From Nostoc desertorum CM1-VF14 (GTDB lineage Bacteria > Cyanobacteriota > Cyanobacteriia > Cyanobacteriales > Nostocaceae), in the NCBI GenBank assembly GCA_019359245.1, contig JAHHHR010000006.1, positions 124,001 to 188,000 of the forward strand: DNA of 64,000 bases. Reading direction: 5' to 3'. The notes under the pieces are model-generated. The model was not told where the DNA came from. It saw nothing but the letters and a program-made list of their open reading frames with translations, and ran no database searches. The translations under genes and the position numbers were made by a program. Below are positions 47,498 through 57,179 of this stretch, in pieces; the first letter of the stretch is position 1, and the number at the start of each line of letters is the position of its first letter.

Positions 47498-47913
47498 AGA
47501 TTAACTCTCAAATTTTCTGGTGCAGTGAGCCAGTATGGTGGTGAGACAGTCCGCCTTGCTTGGAATTTTCACGTCACTTTTTCTCCTGTTTAGAGAACAA
47601 GTGGCTCTCCAAAAGGAACTGTCATGCATGGTTTCCCTGTAAAAAACAACTAGCGACTTCTTAGCTTTAGCGACGCTAGAAGCGTCACCCGTAAGGGTCA
47701 ACCTAGAGGTTTCGGGAAATGGATTTATTTTATTGTCAAATTGTAATCGCACTGTTTGACTTAAAATACCTCAAACCTCACACCCAAAGACTACCGTCGT
47801 AGTGATTTTAGTGCAATTTTTTGCCACTGCGTCTATTATTTATAATTTTCCAGCAGAGTAATGTAGCATCGGTAAACTAAATTAATTGAGTAATCCACTC
47901 AAAAGGAAAAACT

Positions 47914-48912
47914 ATGTCGTCTGCAAAGCCTACCATTTTGGTAACAGGAGGAGCTGGATATATTGGTTCTCATACGGTGCTTGCTTTGAAACAAGCGGGT
48001 TACAACGTTGTCATACTTGATAATCTGGTCTATGGGCATCGTGACTTGGTAGAAAAGGTTTTACAGGTAGAACTGATAGAAGGGGATACAGGCGATCGCG
48101 CCTTGCTAGATCATCTATTTAAAACCCGCGATATTGCTGCTGTGATGCACTTTTCTGCCTATGCCTACGTAGGAGAATCAGTGACTGACCCAGCTAAATA
48201 CTACCGCAATAACGTTGTTGGTACTTTAACCCTGTTAGAAGCGATGCTGGCGGCATCTGTAAAGAAATTTGTCTTTTCTTCTACCTGTGCTACCTACGGG
48301 GTACCAGAATTTGTACCTATTCCAGAAAACCATCCCCAAAATCCGATTAATCCCTATGGCGCTACAAAACTAATGGTTGAGCGGATTCTTTCTGATTTTG
48401 ATGTTGCTTACGGTTTTAAATCAGTGCGTTTCCGCTATTTTAATGCTGCTGGTGCTAATCCCAGTGGGTTACTGGGCGAGGATCACAACCCAGAAACCCA
48501 TTTGATTCCCTTGGTGCTGATGGCAGCTTTAGGCAAACGAGAATCCATCTCAATTTTCGGCACTGATTACCCTACGCCCGATGGTACTTGTATTCGCGAT
48601 TATATTCACGTTAACGACTTAGCAGATGCCCATATTTTAGGATTGGAATATTTATTGAAAGGTGACGATAGCGAAGTTTTCAATTTGGGTAATGGCAGCG
48701 GCTTCTCCGTCAGAGAAGTAATTGCCGCTGCCGAACAGGTTACAGGAACTTCGATAGCAGTAGAAGAACGCGATCGCCGTCCTGGTGATCCCCCAATTCT
48801 CATTGGCAGCGGCGAGAAAGCTAGAACAATTTTAGGCTGGCAACCTCAGTATCCATCCATCAAAGATATTGTTGCTCATGCGTGGCAGTGGCATCAGAAG
48901 CGACATAAATAG
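47914..48912 (+). CDS. galE: UDP-glucose 4-epimerase
   Basis: 332 residues, extended SDR fold. The NAD loop GGAGYIGSHTVLAL is at residues 11-24, the catalytic Ser/Thr segment is SSTCATYG, and the catalytic YGATK has Tyr and Lys. The C-terminal substrate domain holds DGTCIRDYIHVNDLA and NLGNGSGFSVREV. It interconverts UDP-glucose and UDP-galactose for polysaccharide synthesis. It is followed directly by a low-complexity tandem repeat. Confidence 0.95.
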   Translation: MSSAKPTILVTGGAGYIGSHTVLALKQAGYNVVILDNLVYGHRDLVEKVLQVELIEGDTGDRALLDHLFKTRDIAAVMHFSAYAYVGESVTDPAKYYRNNVVGTLTLLEAMLAASVKKFVFSSTCATYGVPEFVPIPENHPQNPINPYGATKLMVERILSDFDVAYGFKSVRFRYFNAAGANPSGLLGEDHNPETHLIPLVLMAALGKRESISIFGTDYPTPDGTCIRDYIHVNDLADAHILGLEYLLKGDDSEVFNLGNGSGFSVREVIAAAEQVTGTSIAVEERDRRPGDPPILIGSGEKARTILGWQPQYPSIKDIVAHAWQWHQKRHK

Positions 48913-49075
48913 GCAGGGGAGGCAGGGGATGCAGGGGAGGCAGGGGATGCAGGGGAGGAAAAAGAGATTATTATTAAGCAATTTCTCTCCCCCTGCTTCT
49001 CTTCTCCCCCTGCTTCTCTTCTCCCCCTGCCCCCTGCTCCCTGCCCCCTGCCCTCTCCCTCCACTCTCTACTCCC
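48913..49075. repeat. Low-complexity tandem and inverted repeat after galE
   Basis: The left part is repeats of GGCAGGGGAGGCAGGGGATG (48913-48958); the right part is pyrimidine-rich repeats cttctcttctccccctg and ccctgccccctgc (48985-49075), complementary to the left. The leftward gene 49068-49763 ends inside it. No known RNA gene. Confidence 0.8.
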
Positions 49076-49763
49076 CGCTCCCTTTCATGCTTCGCAGTAC
49101 GACAACTAAGATGCCGATAAATCCAAGAATTGGCAGTGCGATCGCCCAAAGTGGTAATTGCCGAGATTCATTTTCTCCTAAATTACCATTGACATCTCGC
49201 AGATTTCGTGTGTTCTGTGTAGACCCGCCTGCCACAGTAACTTCAAATTTGAACTCAAAGGGTTTGAATCTTGCTCCAGAAACTGGTTTCCCATTTAGTT
49301 GCAACTGATAAATACCTGGCTTGGGAAAGACAACTTCAGCACCTGGAATGCCTTGATAGCGTTCAGCGGCCACAGGTTCTAACTGTGGTTCTAATAGTGG
49401 TGGCTCTCCGGCTGCATAAGGTTGGGCATAAACAGCCAACTGACAATTACACTGTGACAGGGGAATCACCCTTCCACCTCTGCGGGTAAGTGCAAACCAA
49501 GCTTGGCTTGGTTCTCCAGCACGGGGATTATCATTTGGTTCAATGTGGAGGGTACCGCCGACATCTCCGGCTACTTCCACCTTATGAGCAAAAGCAGGGT
49601 CAAGATTAGCTATTGGTATAACTAAACAACTCAGGAATAATAAATACTTTATTGTTCCTCGATTCCAGGAAATACCTTTGAGCTGGTAAGGCCTTTGTTT
49701 TTGGCTTGTTGGGATGGAGCCAGAAAATAAGGATGATTTACCGCGATTTGGTTGGGGGGACAT
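49068..49763 (-). CDS. Membrane-anchored secreted protein, partner of the TauE/SafE-like gene
   Basis: 231 residues. A cytoplasmic basic stretch is followed by a signal-like helix YLLFLSCLVIPIANLDPAFA; the mature part is beta-rich (KVEVAGDVGGTLHIEPNDNPRA, EVVFPKPGIYQLQLNG), and a C-terminal helix PLWAIALPILGFIGILVVVL anchors it, ending KGSGE. It overlaps the upstream TauE/SafE-like gene by 26 bases, so the pair is one unit. I do not recognise a family; it resembles copper- or cytochrome-maturation accessory proteins only by arrangement. Confidence 0.8.
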   Translation of the reverse strand: MSPQPNRGKSSLFSGSIPTSQKQRPYQLKGISWNRGTIKYLLFLSCLVIPIANLDPAFAHKVEVAGDVGGTLHIEPNDNPRAGEPSQAWFALTRRGGRVIPLSQCNCQLAVYAQPYAAGEPPLLEPQLEPVAAERYQGIPGAEVVFPKPGIYQLQLNGKPVSGARFKPFEFKFEVTVAGGSTQNTRNLRDVNGNLGENESRQLPLWAIALPILGFIGILVVVLRSMKGSGE

Positions 49764-51009
49764 AAAACTTTTCTAAGGCTAACTTTGACCAAAAAAAGCG
49801 CGATCGCACCATCAATACACTGAGGGTAATAATTACCATCAGTATTGCCGCTAATTGATTTCCCCAAGTTGATTGCAAGGAACCCAGGTAATGGGAACCA
49901 ATCAACACAGCATGAATGGCACTCAAGAGCAAGGCTGGCACACCCAATAGATGAATCTGTCGCCAACGCTTGCCCAAAGATTTTTGCAACGATTCCCAAC
50001 TCGTAAAAGCGGCGGGGGACATTAATATCAATGCTACAGCACCCGCAGCCATACCCCACTGAAATTCTGGCGGCAGGAAAGAAAAGGCGGCAAATTTCCA
50101 TTGCAATGAGTGTTCTATCATGTGGACAGTATGAACCACAGAAAGTACAAAAGATCCCACCCCCAAGGCGCGGCGGTAACGCAGTGGTGAAGCCCACAAG
50201 CCACTAATGGGACGCGCAATTAGCGCCAAAATTAAGCAGATTAACGCGGCGTGTCCGGTGTAATCTACCATTGTGTCACCTGTCCGTAACAAGGTAATTA
50301 CGCCAATGGTAAGTGTCACCCAACCGCCTAATCGAAATAATTGACTGCGCCTGTCTTTACTTACCAACGATGTGGAAACGCCCACACCTAGCATCGTGGG
50401 TAGAGTTCCCAGTCCAAAAGCCAGCATAGTTGCCCCACCCATCCATAAATTGCCAGTTTCAGCAGCTTTAATTTGGGCAGCATACAGGAAACCACAAGGC
50501 ATTAAACCCCAAGTCATCCCCAAAAGCATTGGTGTCCACCATTTGGTTTTTAAGGAAAGCTTAACCATTCCTGTACTGAGGCGATCATGTAAACTGCCTT
50601 GTAATAAGGGATGTAACACGGGAATGCGCGGCAGTAAATCGGGTTTTACTTGTCCCAAACCAAACCAAATCAGCATTACGCCAGTTAAAATTGCCATCCA
50701 ACGCCGGAAGTCGCTACCAACACCCGCTAGCTGTCCACCTTGCAGCAATACCGAACCTAGCGCCCCAATGCCAGCGCCGACTAGAGCATAGCTCAACATC
50801 CGCCCCAGATTTAGCAGGATATGAAATTTTAATTGCTGTTGCCAAGTGTCGGACTTTTCTAAGGTTAATGTGCGCCCTAATGAAGCTGTGTGTGGAACTT
50901 TCGGCTGATGAGACAGGGAAAACGCCACTGTTAGCGGGCCACACATCCCAAAGCAATGCCCAAAACTCCCCAGGAACCCCAGTATTGTGATCAGCAACAA
51001 ATCTACCAT
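49738..51009 (-). CDS. TauE/SafE-like (UreH-type) membrane protein
   Basis: 423 residues. The N terminus LLLITILGFLGSFGHCFGMCGPLTVA has the HCxGMCG-type motif of the UreH/DsbD-like transmembrane family, whose members handle metals or thiols; MPCGFLYAA is a second motif copy. Residues 280-410 add four helices with HSLQWKFAAFSFL and LLSAIHAVLIG that resemble a cytochrome b561/DUF4405-like region. The following secreted protein overlaps by 26 bases. Copper delivery to an oxidase is a plausible role but is not shown here. Confidence 0.85.
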   Translation of the reverse strand: MVDLLLITILGFLGSFGHCFGMCGPLTVAFSLSHQPKVPHTASLGRTLTLEKSDTWQQQLKFHILLNLGRMLSYALVGAGIGALGSVLLQGGQLAGVGSDFRRWMAILTGVMLIWFGLGQVKPDLLPRIPVLHPLLQGSLHDRLSTGMVKLSLKTKWWTPMLLGMTWGLMPCGFLYAAQIKAAETGNLWMGGATMLAFGLGTLPTMLGVGVSTSLVSKDRRSQLFRLGGWVTLTIGVITLLRTGDTMVDYTGHAALICLILALIARPISGLWASPLRYRRALGVGSFVLSVVHTVHMIEHSLQWKFAAFSFLPPEFQWGMAAGAVALILMSPAAFTSWESLQKSLGKRWRQIHLLGVPALLLSAIHAVLIGSHYLGSLQSTWGNQLAAILMVIITLSVLMVRSRFFWSKLALEKFYVPPTKSR

Positions 51010-51372
51010 AAAAAAGCCCTGAGTTCTGAGTCATGAGTCCTGAGTGTCAGAATAAAGATTTTGAAGAAGTAATAAATTCTTTTCTTTTTTGTTCAGTACT
51101 CAGCACTCCTCTAGTGGGGCTACTGTAAGTCAAGTTGCACTCTCTGTCAAAAGACAAGCTGTAAAACTTGATATTGACTCTTGTAGAGATTAGCTTAGTA
51201 GAGCCATAAATTAAGGGTAGGGAATGCCGCGATTCGTTCAAAACCAATTTTTATTTTTGATTGCTATATCCCTGTGAAAATTAATCAGGGCAATATATTT
51301 TGAAGATATTTGTAAAGTCTAATTTTGTACTCGCCTGATCTTATAGATGTGTGAATGCTAATTCAAATAAGT

Positions 51373-51410
51373 TTGAGTTAGTCATTAGCTAACACTAATG
51401 ACTAACTCAA
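51373..51410 (-). terminator. Perfect 15-bp hairpin
   Basis: ttgagttagtcatta (51373-51387) pairs perfectly with taatgactaactcaa (51396-51410); 8-base loop. It lies about 80 bases beyond the stop of the leftward 61-residue ORF. It is probably a terminator but lacks a T-tract. Confidence 0.6.
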
Positions 51411-51490
51411 TGCAGGTTCCAAAATATTCAAATATTCTGGACAAGATGCAATTTCATCGTTTTAATAAAAAGTAAAGACTAAACTATCGA

Positions 51491-51676
51491 TCAATGACTC
51501 CATGCAGAAAGTATATCTTCCAGCACAAATAATCTTTTTGAAGAATTTGCAGTTTCAACTACTATAACTTTCAGCGTTACAGTATAGACATTATTGAGTA
51601 TTTGATGTCCGTAGCCAATAACTTTTCCTATGTTTCCAGTCTCTTGATGTTTCACACGCTCATCAATAGTATACAT
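51491..51676 (-). CDS. Small KOW-like/SH3-like cyanobacterial protein
   Basis: 61 residues: MYTIDERVKHQETGNIGKVIGYGHQIL, then strands VYTVTLKVIVVETAN and an acidic tail with LEDILSAW. The short strand-turn pattern with Gly-Lys-Val fits an SH3/KOW-like fold; similar short proteins are common in Nostoc. No function is known. A strong hairpin follows about 80 bases beyond its stop. Confidence 0.6.
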   Translation of the reverse strand: MYTIDERVKHQETGNIGKVIGYGHQILNNVYTVTLKVIVVETANSSKRLFVLEDILSAWSH

Positions 51677-52458
51677 AGCGGTATCTGTCTAAAACTGACA
51701 GTGGCTAAATAGTGTTATCTATATTATTTATCTTTTCCTGAATAATCAGTTCAGCCTTTTAGTATATTGGCCTTTAAACTAAAGGAGTATTTTCAGTTAT
51801 TGAGGGAAAATCGCTTTTTTAGTATCACGTTACTAAATTTAATAAGCTAGCAATAACATTATTAACGATAGCGAACAAGCGTAGACTATCAAATGGAATA
51901 GATGAGCTTTAGATTAATTTTGTCCTTTTGCATTTCTAACACCTCGAATAAGCAAGTTTGCGTTACAAAATTAAGCTATGTAATGAAATATAAAATGAGT
52001 GAATAGCTTAGAAATTGGTCATTTCAAAGTTTTTACAAAACTAAACATATATGGACTTTAGCATACCGACTTACTTAGCAGATGCAAGACAATGTACGCT
52101 CTCATAAAGAATATTACAAAATACACTTTTTTCAAGATTAGACATATAGACAAGCTTAAGTCTGTCCGGTTTCGTACAGAGAAACTTTCTTTCTTTCCTA
52201 GCCTCTGCTTATCCAAACCGCATCGTATCTTTAGCGGATAATTCCTGCTTGGCTTAAGTATCTAGCTTCTACATTTTTATTAGTTAGAATGATCTTACCG
52301 CTTCAGGTAAATAAGCATTTATACTCTGGGATGACTATGCCATAACATTAGTAGGTGGCTGTTTCTAAGTTATTTGCGTCAATAATTTAGATGAGCATCT
52401 AATTAATAATCACTGAGGATTTGCGCTACCCTAAGTCTGGAAGCCAAGGATAAATCAC
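51677..52458. other. AT-rich intergenic region
   Basis: About 780 bases with no ORF, RNA gene or repeat that I can support. It must hold the promoters of the leftward 61-residue gene and the rightward M28 peptidase gene. Confidence 0.4.
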
Positions 52459-53514
52459 ATGAGAAAATGGATTTGGCTGATGCTGTTGGTGCTGATGGCA
52501 GTTGCCGTGGTGGGTAGCAGAGGGAGCACGTTTTTTGAACAGCGTCCGTCGCCAGCAATTGTTGAGCGCACTCCAGTGGAAACACCTCAACCACAGGCAG
52601 AGTCAAAGGAAGTTGATAGTGCGCCGCAAGTGTCAACTGACAGACTGTTAAACCATATTCAAAAGTTAAATTTTCAGCGCTACACAACAAAAGAGCGATC
52701 GCTTACTCGCACTTATATCACAACTGAACTCACTAAATTAGGCTGGAAGCCCAAATTGGAAAAGTTCTCTGAAGGTGTGAATATTTTTGCTGAACGTGTA
52801 GGAACTAACAAAGCCTCTAAAGCAATTCTCGTAGGAGCGCATTACGACACTGTTGCCTTATCCCCTGGTGCTGATGATAATGCCAGTGGTGTAGCCGTAA
52901 TGCTGGAAATAGCCCGCTTGCTTGGTTCCCGTCCTACACCACGAACGTTACAGCTAGCTTTTTTTGACCAAGAAGAAGCAGGACTTTTGGGTAGTCAGGC
53001 TTTCGTTAGCAAGACAGCACGCTTACAAAATTTAGGCGGAGCGATCGTCATGGATATGGTAGGTTACGCATGTTACACTATCGGTTGTCAAAAATACCCT
53101 GCGGGGTTGCCTGTTACCCCAATTAGCGACAAGGGCGACTTTTTGGCAGTAGTCGGTGATACTGAACATTTGCCTTTGCTGAGCGCCTTTCAAAACTCAC
53201 AAATGCTCCCCTCAGCCGCTCTGAATAAACAGAAATCAAATCTGCCAGAAGTCTTAACACTACCAATTCCTTTTAAAGGTTTACTGACACCAGACACCTT
53301 ACGCAGCGACCATGCACCATTTTGGTATCAGGGTATAGGTGCTGTACTGGTGACAGATACAGCAAATTTGCGTACTCCCTACTATCATCAACGTAGCGAT
53401 GTTCCAGCGACTATTGAGCGATCGTTTTTCACAGGAGCAGCACAGGTTGTAGTCAATGCTACTATTGCCTTGCTAGAGAAAAACGAGGTTTTAGAAACTC
53501 GACCACCAAGCTGA
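52459..53514 (+). CDS. M28-family zinc peptidase
   Basis: 351 residues. A signal anchor (WIWLMLLVLMAVAVVGS), a disordered Pro/Glu linker to residue 60, then a di-zinc aminopeptidase domain. Zinc and catalytic residues: His in GAHYDT, Asp in PGADDNASG, Glu pair in FFDQEEAGL, Asp in IVMDMVGY, and His in PYYHQRSD. It probably acts in the periplasm as an exo- or endopeptidase; substrate not known. Confidence 0.93.
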   Translation: MRKWIWLMLLVLMAVAVVGSRGSTFFEQRPSPAIVERTPVETPQPQAESKEVDSAPQVSTDRLLNHIQKLNFQRYTTKERSLTRTYITTELTKLGWKPKLEKFSEGVNIFAERVGTNKASKAILVGAHYDTVALSPGADDNASGVAVMLEIARLLGSRPTPRTLQLAFFDQEEAGLLGSQAFVSKTARLQNLGGAIVMDMVGYACYTIGCQKYPAGLPVTPISDKGDFLAVVGDTEHLPLLSAFQNSQMLPSAALNKQKSNLPEVLTLPIPFKGLLTPDTLRSDHAPFWYQGIGAVLVTDTANLRTPYYHQRSDVPATIERSFFTGAAQVVVNATIALLEKNEVLETRPPS

Positions 53515-53564
53515 CCGAATAATTGGTAATTGGTAATTTGTGCAATGTGCGACTTATTCTTGAA

Positions 53565-53690
53565 ACCCCACTTCCATTCCTCTCCCCATTGGCATCAGTC
53601 TGCCGTTAGGCAAGCGGGGAGAGGCTTTAAGTCTTTCTCCCCAACGCTAGTAGGGAAGGGGCTGAGGGTTAGGTTTGAGAGAAAGTTGCA
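53565..53690. repeat. Interspersed hairpin repeat (aaaccccacttcc ... type)
   Basis: cattcctctccccattgg and ggcaagcggggagaggctttaa are complementary arms (cctctcccc with ggggagagg), followed by another g-rich arm and ttgagagaaagttgcac. Related to the element at 3.44 kb; the motif agttgcaca also occurs before rbcL at 32.30 kb. Confidence 0.5.
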
Positions 53691-53716
53691 CATCGCGTTA
53701 ATTAAAGAATAAATAA

Positions 53717-54172
53717 CTAATTCCGCGTAGCGGTAGTAGTTTTTGGTTCAGGGAAAGTCAACGTCCAATTTTTTCTATCATTAATCTGAAAATACAAACC
53801 TTGGAGAATCAGCCGCAGAGCCGTTCGAGTTCTAATAGGCTTTTTTACTAGATAATTTCCTGGTTCAGCAAAGATACCATTAAAGCTTTGTTTATGACCA
53901 AATTGTTTTGAACAGTAACTGCCAGCACCTTTTACTGTTAATACAAAAAATGGAGCTTTTTCGTATTCATCAGGAATCATAAAGATTCCATATACATTGT
54001 GACGACCACGCCACGGCTGAACAATAACTTTAGTAGCATTTACTTGAAATTTTGTAGTTTTTGATGCTAAAAAAGTATTGAAATTGCAATCAGAATCATT
54101 CACAGGCCACCACAGTGTAATAATACTCAGGGAGAGCAGCAAAATCAAAATATAGCGGAGTCTGCGATGCAT
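53717..54172 (-). CDS. Small membrane-anchored or secreted protein of unknown function
   Basis: 151 residues: basic start, hydrophobic helix YILILLLSLSIITLWWPV, then an extracytoplasmic beta-rich domain (KFQVNATKVIVQPWRGRHNVY, APFFVLTVKGAGSYC, FAEPGNYLV) with two Cys that could bond. I do not recognise a family. It converges on the M28 peptidase gene, with a repeat between. Confidence 0.7.
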   Translation of the reverse strand: MHRRLRYILILLLSLSIITLWWPVNDSDCNFNTFLASKTTKFQVNATKVIVQPWRGRHNVYGIFMIPDEYEKAPFFVLTVKGAGSYCSKQFGHKQSFNGIFAEPGNYLVKKPIRTRTALRLILQGLYFQINDRKNWTLTFPEPKTTTATRN

Positions 54173-54711
54173 AAAGCCAAGAGAAATTGTTGGTGCGGCT
54201 GGTAGAATTTGATGGGTAATGATAGTGCAGCTACAGTAGTTAGACTATCTATCTGCAACACCTCTGCAACAGGTTCTAAAGGGTAAATACAAAACATTCA
54301 ACGGCCGGTTAAACTTTGCTGCCAAAAAAAATTGCAGCCAAGGCATCAGCCTAAAAAAAGTTCAGATTGTAGATGCGTAGTTTACCGCCGCAGGCATCGC
54401 TTGCCCTGTTTTTGTAGCTCCCTTACAGTATTAAACCTAGCTGAGAAACAATCAGGCTTTTGTGGCTGTTAACACTGATTTATGCTCAAATTTTTAACTG
54501 TGATGAATTCTACAATTTGTTGCTTTTGTTATATTTTTGATGAACCTTGATCGCATCAGCAGATGCTTTGAGGAGATCAGCGCGTAGCCGTAGCCTGTCG
54601 TAGACATCGCTATCAAGTTCAGGAACAAATCTACTTTTATTTATCGGCAATTAATAGGGTAGTCAAATACACAAATATTGGTTATATTCCCGTAAGTAAG
54701 GATTGGTATAA
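54173..54711. other. Intergenic region with palindromic repeat
   Basis: No gene. Two GC-rich palindromic pieces (54.37-54.41 kb, gatgcgtagtttaccgccgc; 54.58-54.61 kb, cgcgtagccgtagcctgtcg ... catcgct). It holds the promoters for both neighbours. Confidence 0.5.
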
Positions 54712-56379
54712 ATGTTTATGGAAAGAAATTGGGGAAGTCTTAAGGCAGTTGCGGGTTTCTTTGGTGCGATTGTGCTTACACAGTTCGGGGCAAATACTTC
54801 GGCTATTGCGGCTGACACTGTTGTTGTGCGTTTGGGTTTATTTACAGAAACCATCACCCTTGCTGAGTTGCAAAAGGCTGCAAAAACTGGGGAATTGCCT
54901 GGGAGTTTGCAGCCTTACGCTAAAGGATTATCTGAACAACAACGCCGCTTCTTCTTGGGGGCGCTGGGCATGAATATACCGATGAATGTTGTTACCATTA
55001 ATAGGTTAGTTAATACCCAGATTGGCACAACTATTCTCAATGACTTTGCTACAGCCTTAGCCCGAAAAGACAATGCTGGGGTGCAAGCACTCAGAGCAGG
55101 GTTGGTATTAGGTTCTACTGCACCACAGGGACTTTCTATACTGAGCTTTATCGCTGCTTATCCAAGTGAACGCCTAGAAATTAATTTGCCACAGGCTTTT
55201 ATAGTTGCAGGGAGTTTTAATACAGCTTTTTGGCGTACCCAGCAATTTATGCTAGCGATCGCTCCCCAACTTGATACCATAACGCCGCAGCCCGGAACAC
55301 CACAGATTGCTTTCCCTTTTGATCCTAGCCAACCAGGAAACGCTGAAGTAAAAATACTTAAGTTAAGCCTGAATGACCAAAAGCGCGACCGGAAAATTCC
55401 AGTTGATGTTTATTGGTCAACTGCTGCAAATGCCAATAAACCCGTTATTGTTTTTTCTCACGGCTTGGGGTCAGTCCGCACAGACTTGCGTTACCTGGCA
55501 GAACATTTAGCATCCCACGGTTATGTAGTAGCAGCTTTAGAACATCCCGGTAGTAATGAGGCGAATACTAACTTAGCATTACAAGGTAAAACCAGAGTTG
55601 TAAAGCCTCAAGAGTTTTTGCATCGTCCTCAAGATATTAGTTTTGTTCTCGACGAATTAGAAAAGCTCAACCAAACAGCGAATAACCCGCTTGCTGGGAA
55701 ACTGACAACCACAAACACGATGGTTGTTGGCTATTCTTTCGGTGGTGGTACAGCTTTAACACTTGCTGGAGCCGAATTACAACTAGAACGGCTCAAACAA
55801 CGCTGCAAAAATAACTTGGCTATCTTAAGTCTGGGAGAAGCTATGCAGTGCATTGCTCAAGAACTACCAGAAAATAGCTATCAACTGCGGGATACTAGAA
55901 TCAAACAGGCGATCGCTCTCAATCCTACAACTTCTCAGATTTTTGGCGAAACTGGGTTAACTAAGGTGCAAGTTCCTACCCTAGTGTTAGCAGGCTCCGC
56001 AGATAAAACTACCCCAGCTTTAACTGAACAGATTGTGGGCTTTGACAAAATTCCATCCCCGAAATGGCTAGTTGGTATAGTTGGGGGTACTCATCTGAGT
56101 GTAAAAGACCCCAGTACCACTTTGGATCAGATAGGACAACCAAATACACCAATTAGCGGCGGTGAAGTTGTGGGTGAACAAGCAGCAGATGTTCGCAAGT
56201 ACGTTAAAGCTATAACTTTAGCCTTTGCTTTCCAGATGACTCCAGAAGCTAAAAACTACGCTATTTTTCTGACATCAGATTATGCCCAGTTTGCTTCGAC
56301 TGCGGCATTTCCATTTCGCCTAATTACGCAGATTCCTCCTAATGCTATGACAGTAGTGAAAGAATTTATTGAGAAATAA
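54712..56379 (+). CDS. Secreted alpha/beta hydrolase (DUF1400-type)
   Basis: 555 residues. A signal peptide (about 1-34), an N-terminal DUF1400-type helical domain (FTETITLAELQKAAKTGELP ... FIAAYPSERLEINLPQ), then an alpha/beta hydrolase domain like platelet-activating-factor acetylhydrolases: FSHGLGSVRTDLRYLAEHLA, the nucleophile elbow GYSFGGG, and the His in GGTHLSV. Likely a periplasmic esterase or lipase. The ATG at 54712 is followed two codons later by another ATG. Confidence 0.9.
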   Translation: MFMERNWGSLKAVAGFFGAIVLTQFGANTSAIAADTVVVRLGLFTETITLAELQKAAKTGELPGSLQPYAKGLSEQQRRFFLGALGMNIPMNVVTINRLVNTQIGTTILNDFATALARKDNAGVQALRAGLVLGSTAPQGLSILSFIAAYPSERLEINLPQAFIVAGSFNTAFWRTQQFMLAIAPQLDTITPQPGTPQIAFPFDPSQPGNAEVKILKLSLNDQKRDRKIPVDVYWSTAANANKPVIVFSHGLGSVRTDLRYLAEHLASHGYVVAALEHPGSNEANTNLALQGKTRVVKPQEFLHRPQDISFVLDELEKLNQTANNPLAGKLTTTNTMVVGYSFGGGTALTLAGAELQLERLKQRCKNNLAILSLGEAMQCIAQELPENSYQLRDTRIKQAIALNPTTSQIFGETGLTKVQVPTLVLAGSADKTTPALTEQIVGFDKIPSPKWLVGIVGGTHLSVKDPSTTLDQIGQPNTPISGGEVVGEQAADVRKYVKAITLAFAFQMTPEAKNYAIFLTSDYAQFASTAAFPFRLITQIPPNAMTVVKEFIEK

Positions 56380-57110
56380 GCGACTTCCAAGTAAACGAAT
56401 ATCCCATTTTGTGAGTAGCAAGCTTTAAGAGGAGCGGTATTTACGGTGTACACACAAGTCGAAAAAACTCGATTTCCATTGTTCTCTCGTTCCTATGCAG
56501 AGCATAAAAATGTCTATTAGCGGCTGCTGCCTCTCATAGATAATGAACTACTAAACTTAGTACTGACACCGCCCCGTTTTTTCTTAAAGTTTGGATTTTT
56601 GGCGCAACCAGCCCATAAGTTACTAAATGTCTGTTGCAGATATCTAAGCCCTTATTAAGCTGATACTAGCTGCTTTTTGAATACATTGTGCTTTATATAT
56701 TAAGTTAGATGCAGCTTAAAAAATTGGGCTGAATTTGTAATACCTTAGATAGATTAAATTATAATAACTTGATATTAAACGTTTAGTTGATGTTATCTCT
56801 ATACTAAATTTTTACAGTAAAAATAACTATTTACACATAAACTTTATGATATTCTTCTTGAAAATAATAGAAGCTTAATAGTGTAAAAAAATAGGAGCAT
56901 TTGTGTATAGTACATATGCATTATATCCCAAATGTAAAAAACAAATGAACAGCAACTTGCTTTGTGCAAAAATATTTTTGTGTATTTATTAGTGTAAATT
57001 CCTTTAAGTTCGCAAAAAATGTTAGAGCAATTTTATCTGCTAAAGCTACAGATTAACCCAGAATAATAAAATTCAAAACTTATTTTCTTTTCCTAGATAA
57101 TAAGTAGTTT
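56380..57110. other. AT-rich intergenic region
   Basis: About 730 bases with no credible gene. Only a short palindrome-like ttctctcgttcctatgcag (56.48 kb), related to the element near 39.45 kb, was seen. Confidence 0.4.
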
Positions 57111-57179
57111 TTGACAGATCATATATTAAAAGTAATTTTGGATTCAGAATTAGACAATTACTCTATTTCACTCAATCTC

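Noticed and set aside
47501..47752. 83-codon minus-strand ORF just upstream of the YdcF-like gene
   Set aside because: It runs through a palindromic repeat (gcgacgctagaagcgtcacc) and has no protein-like pattern.
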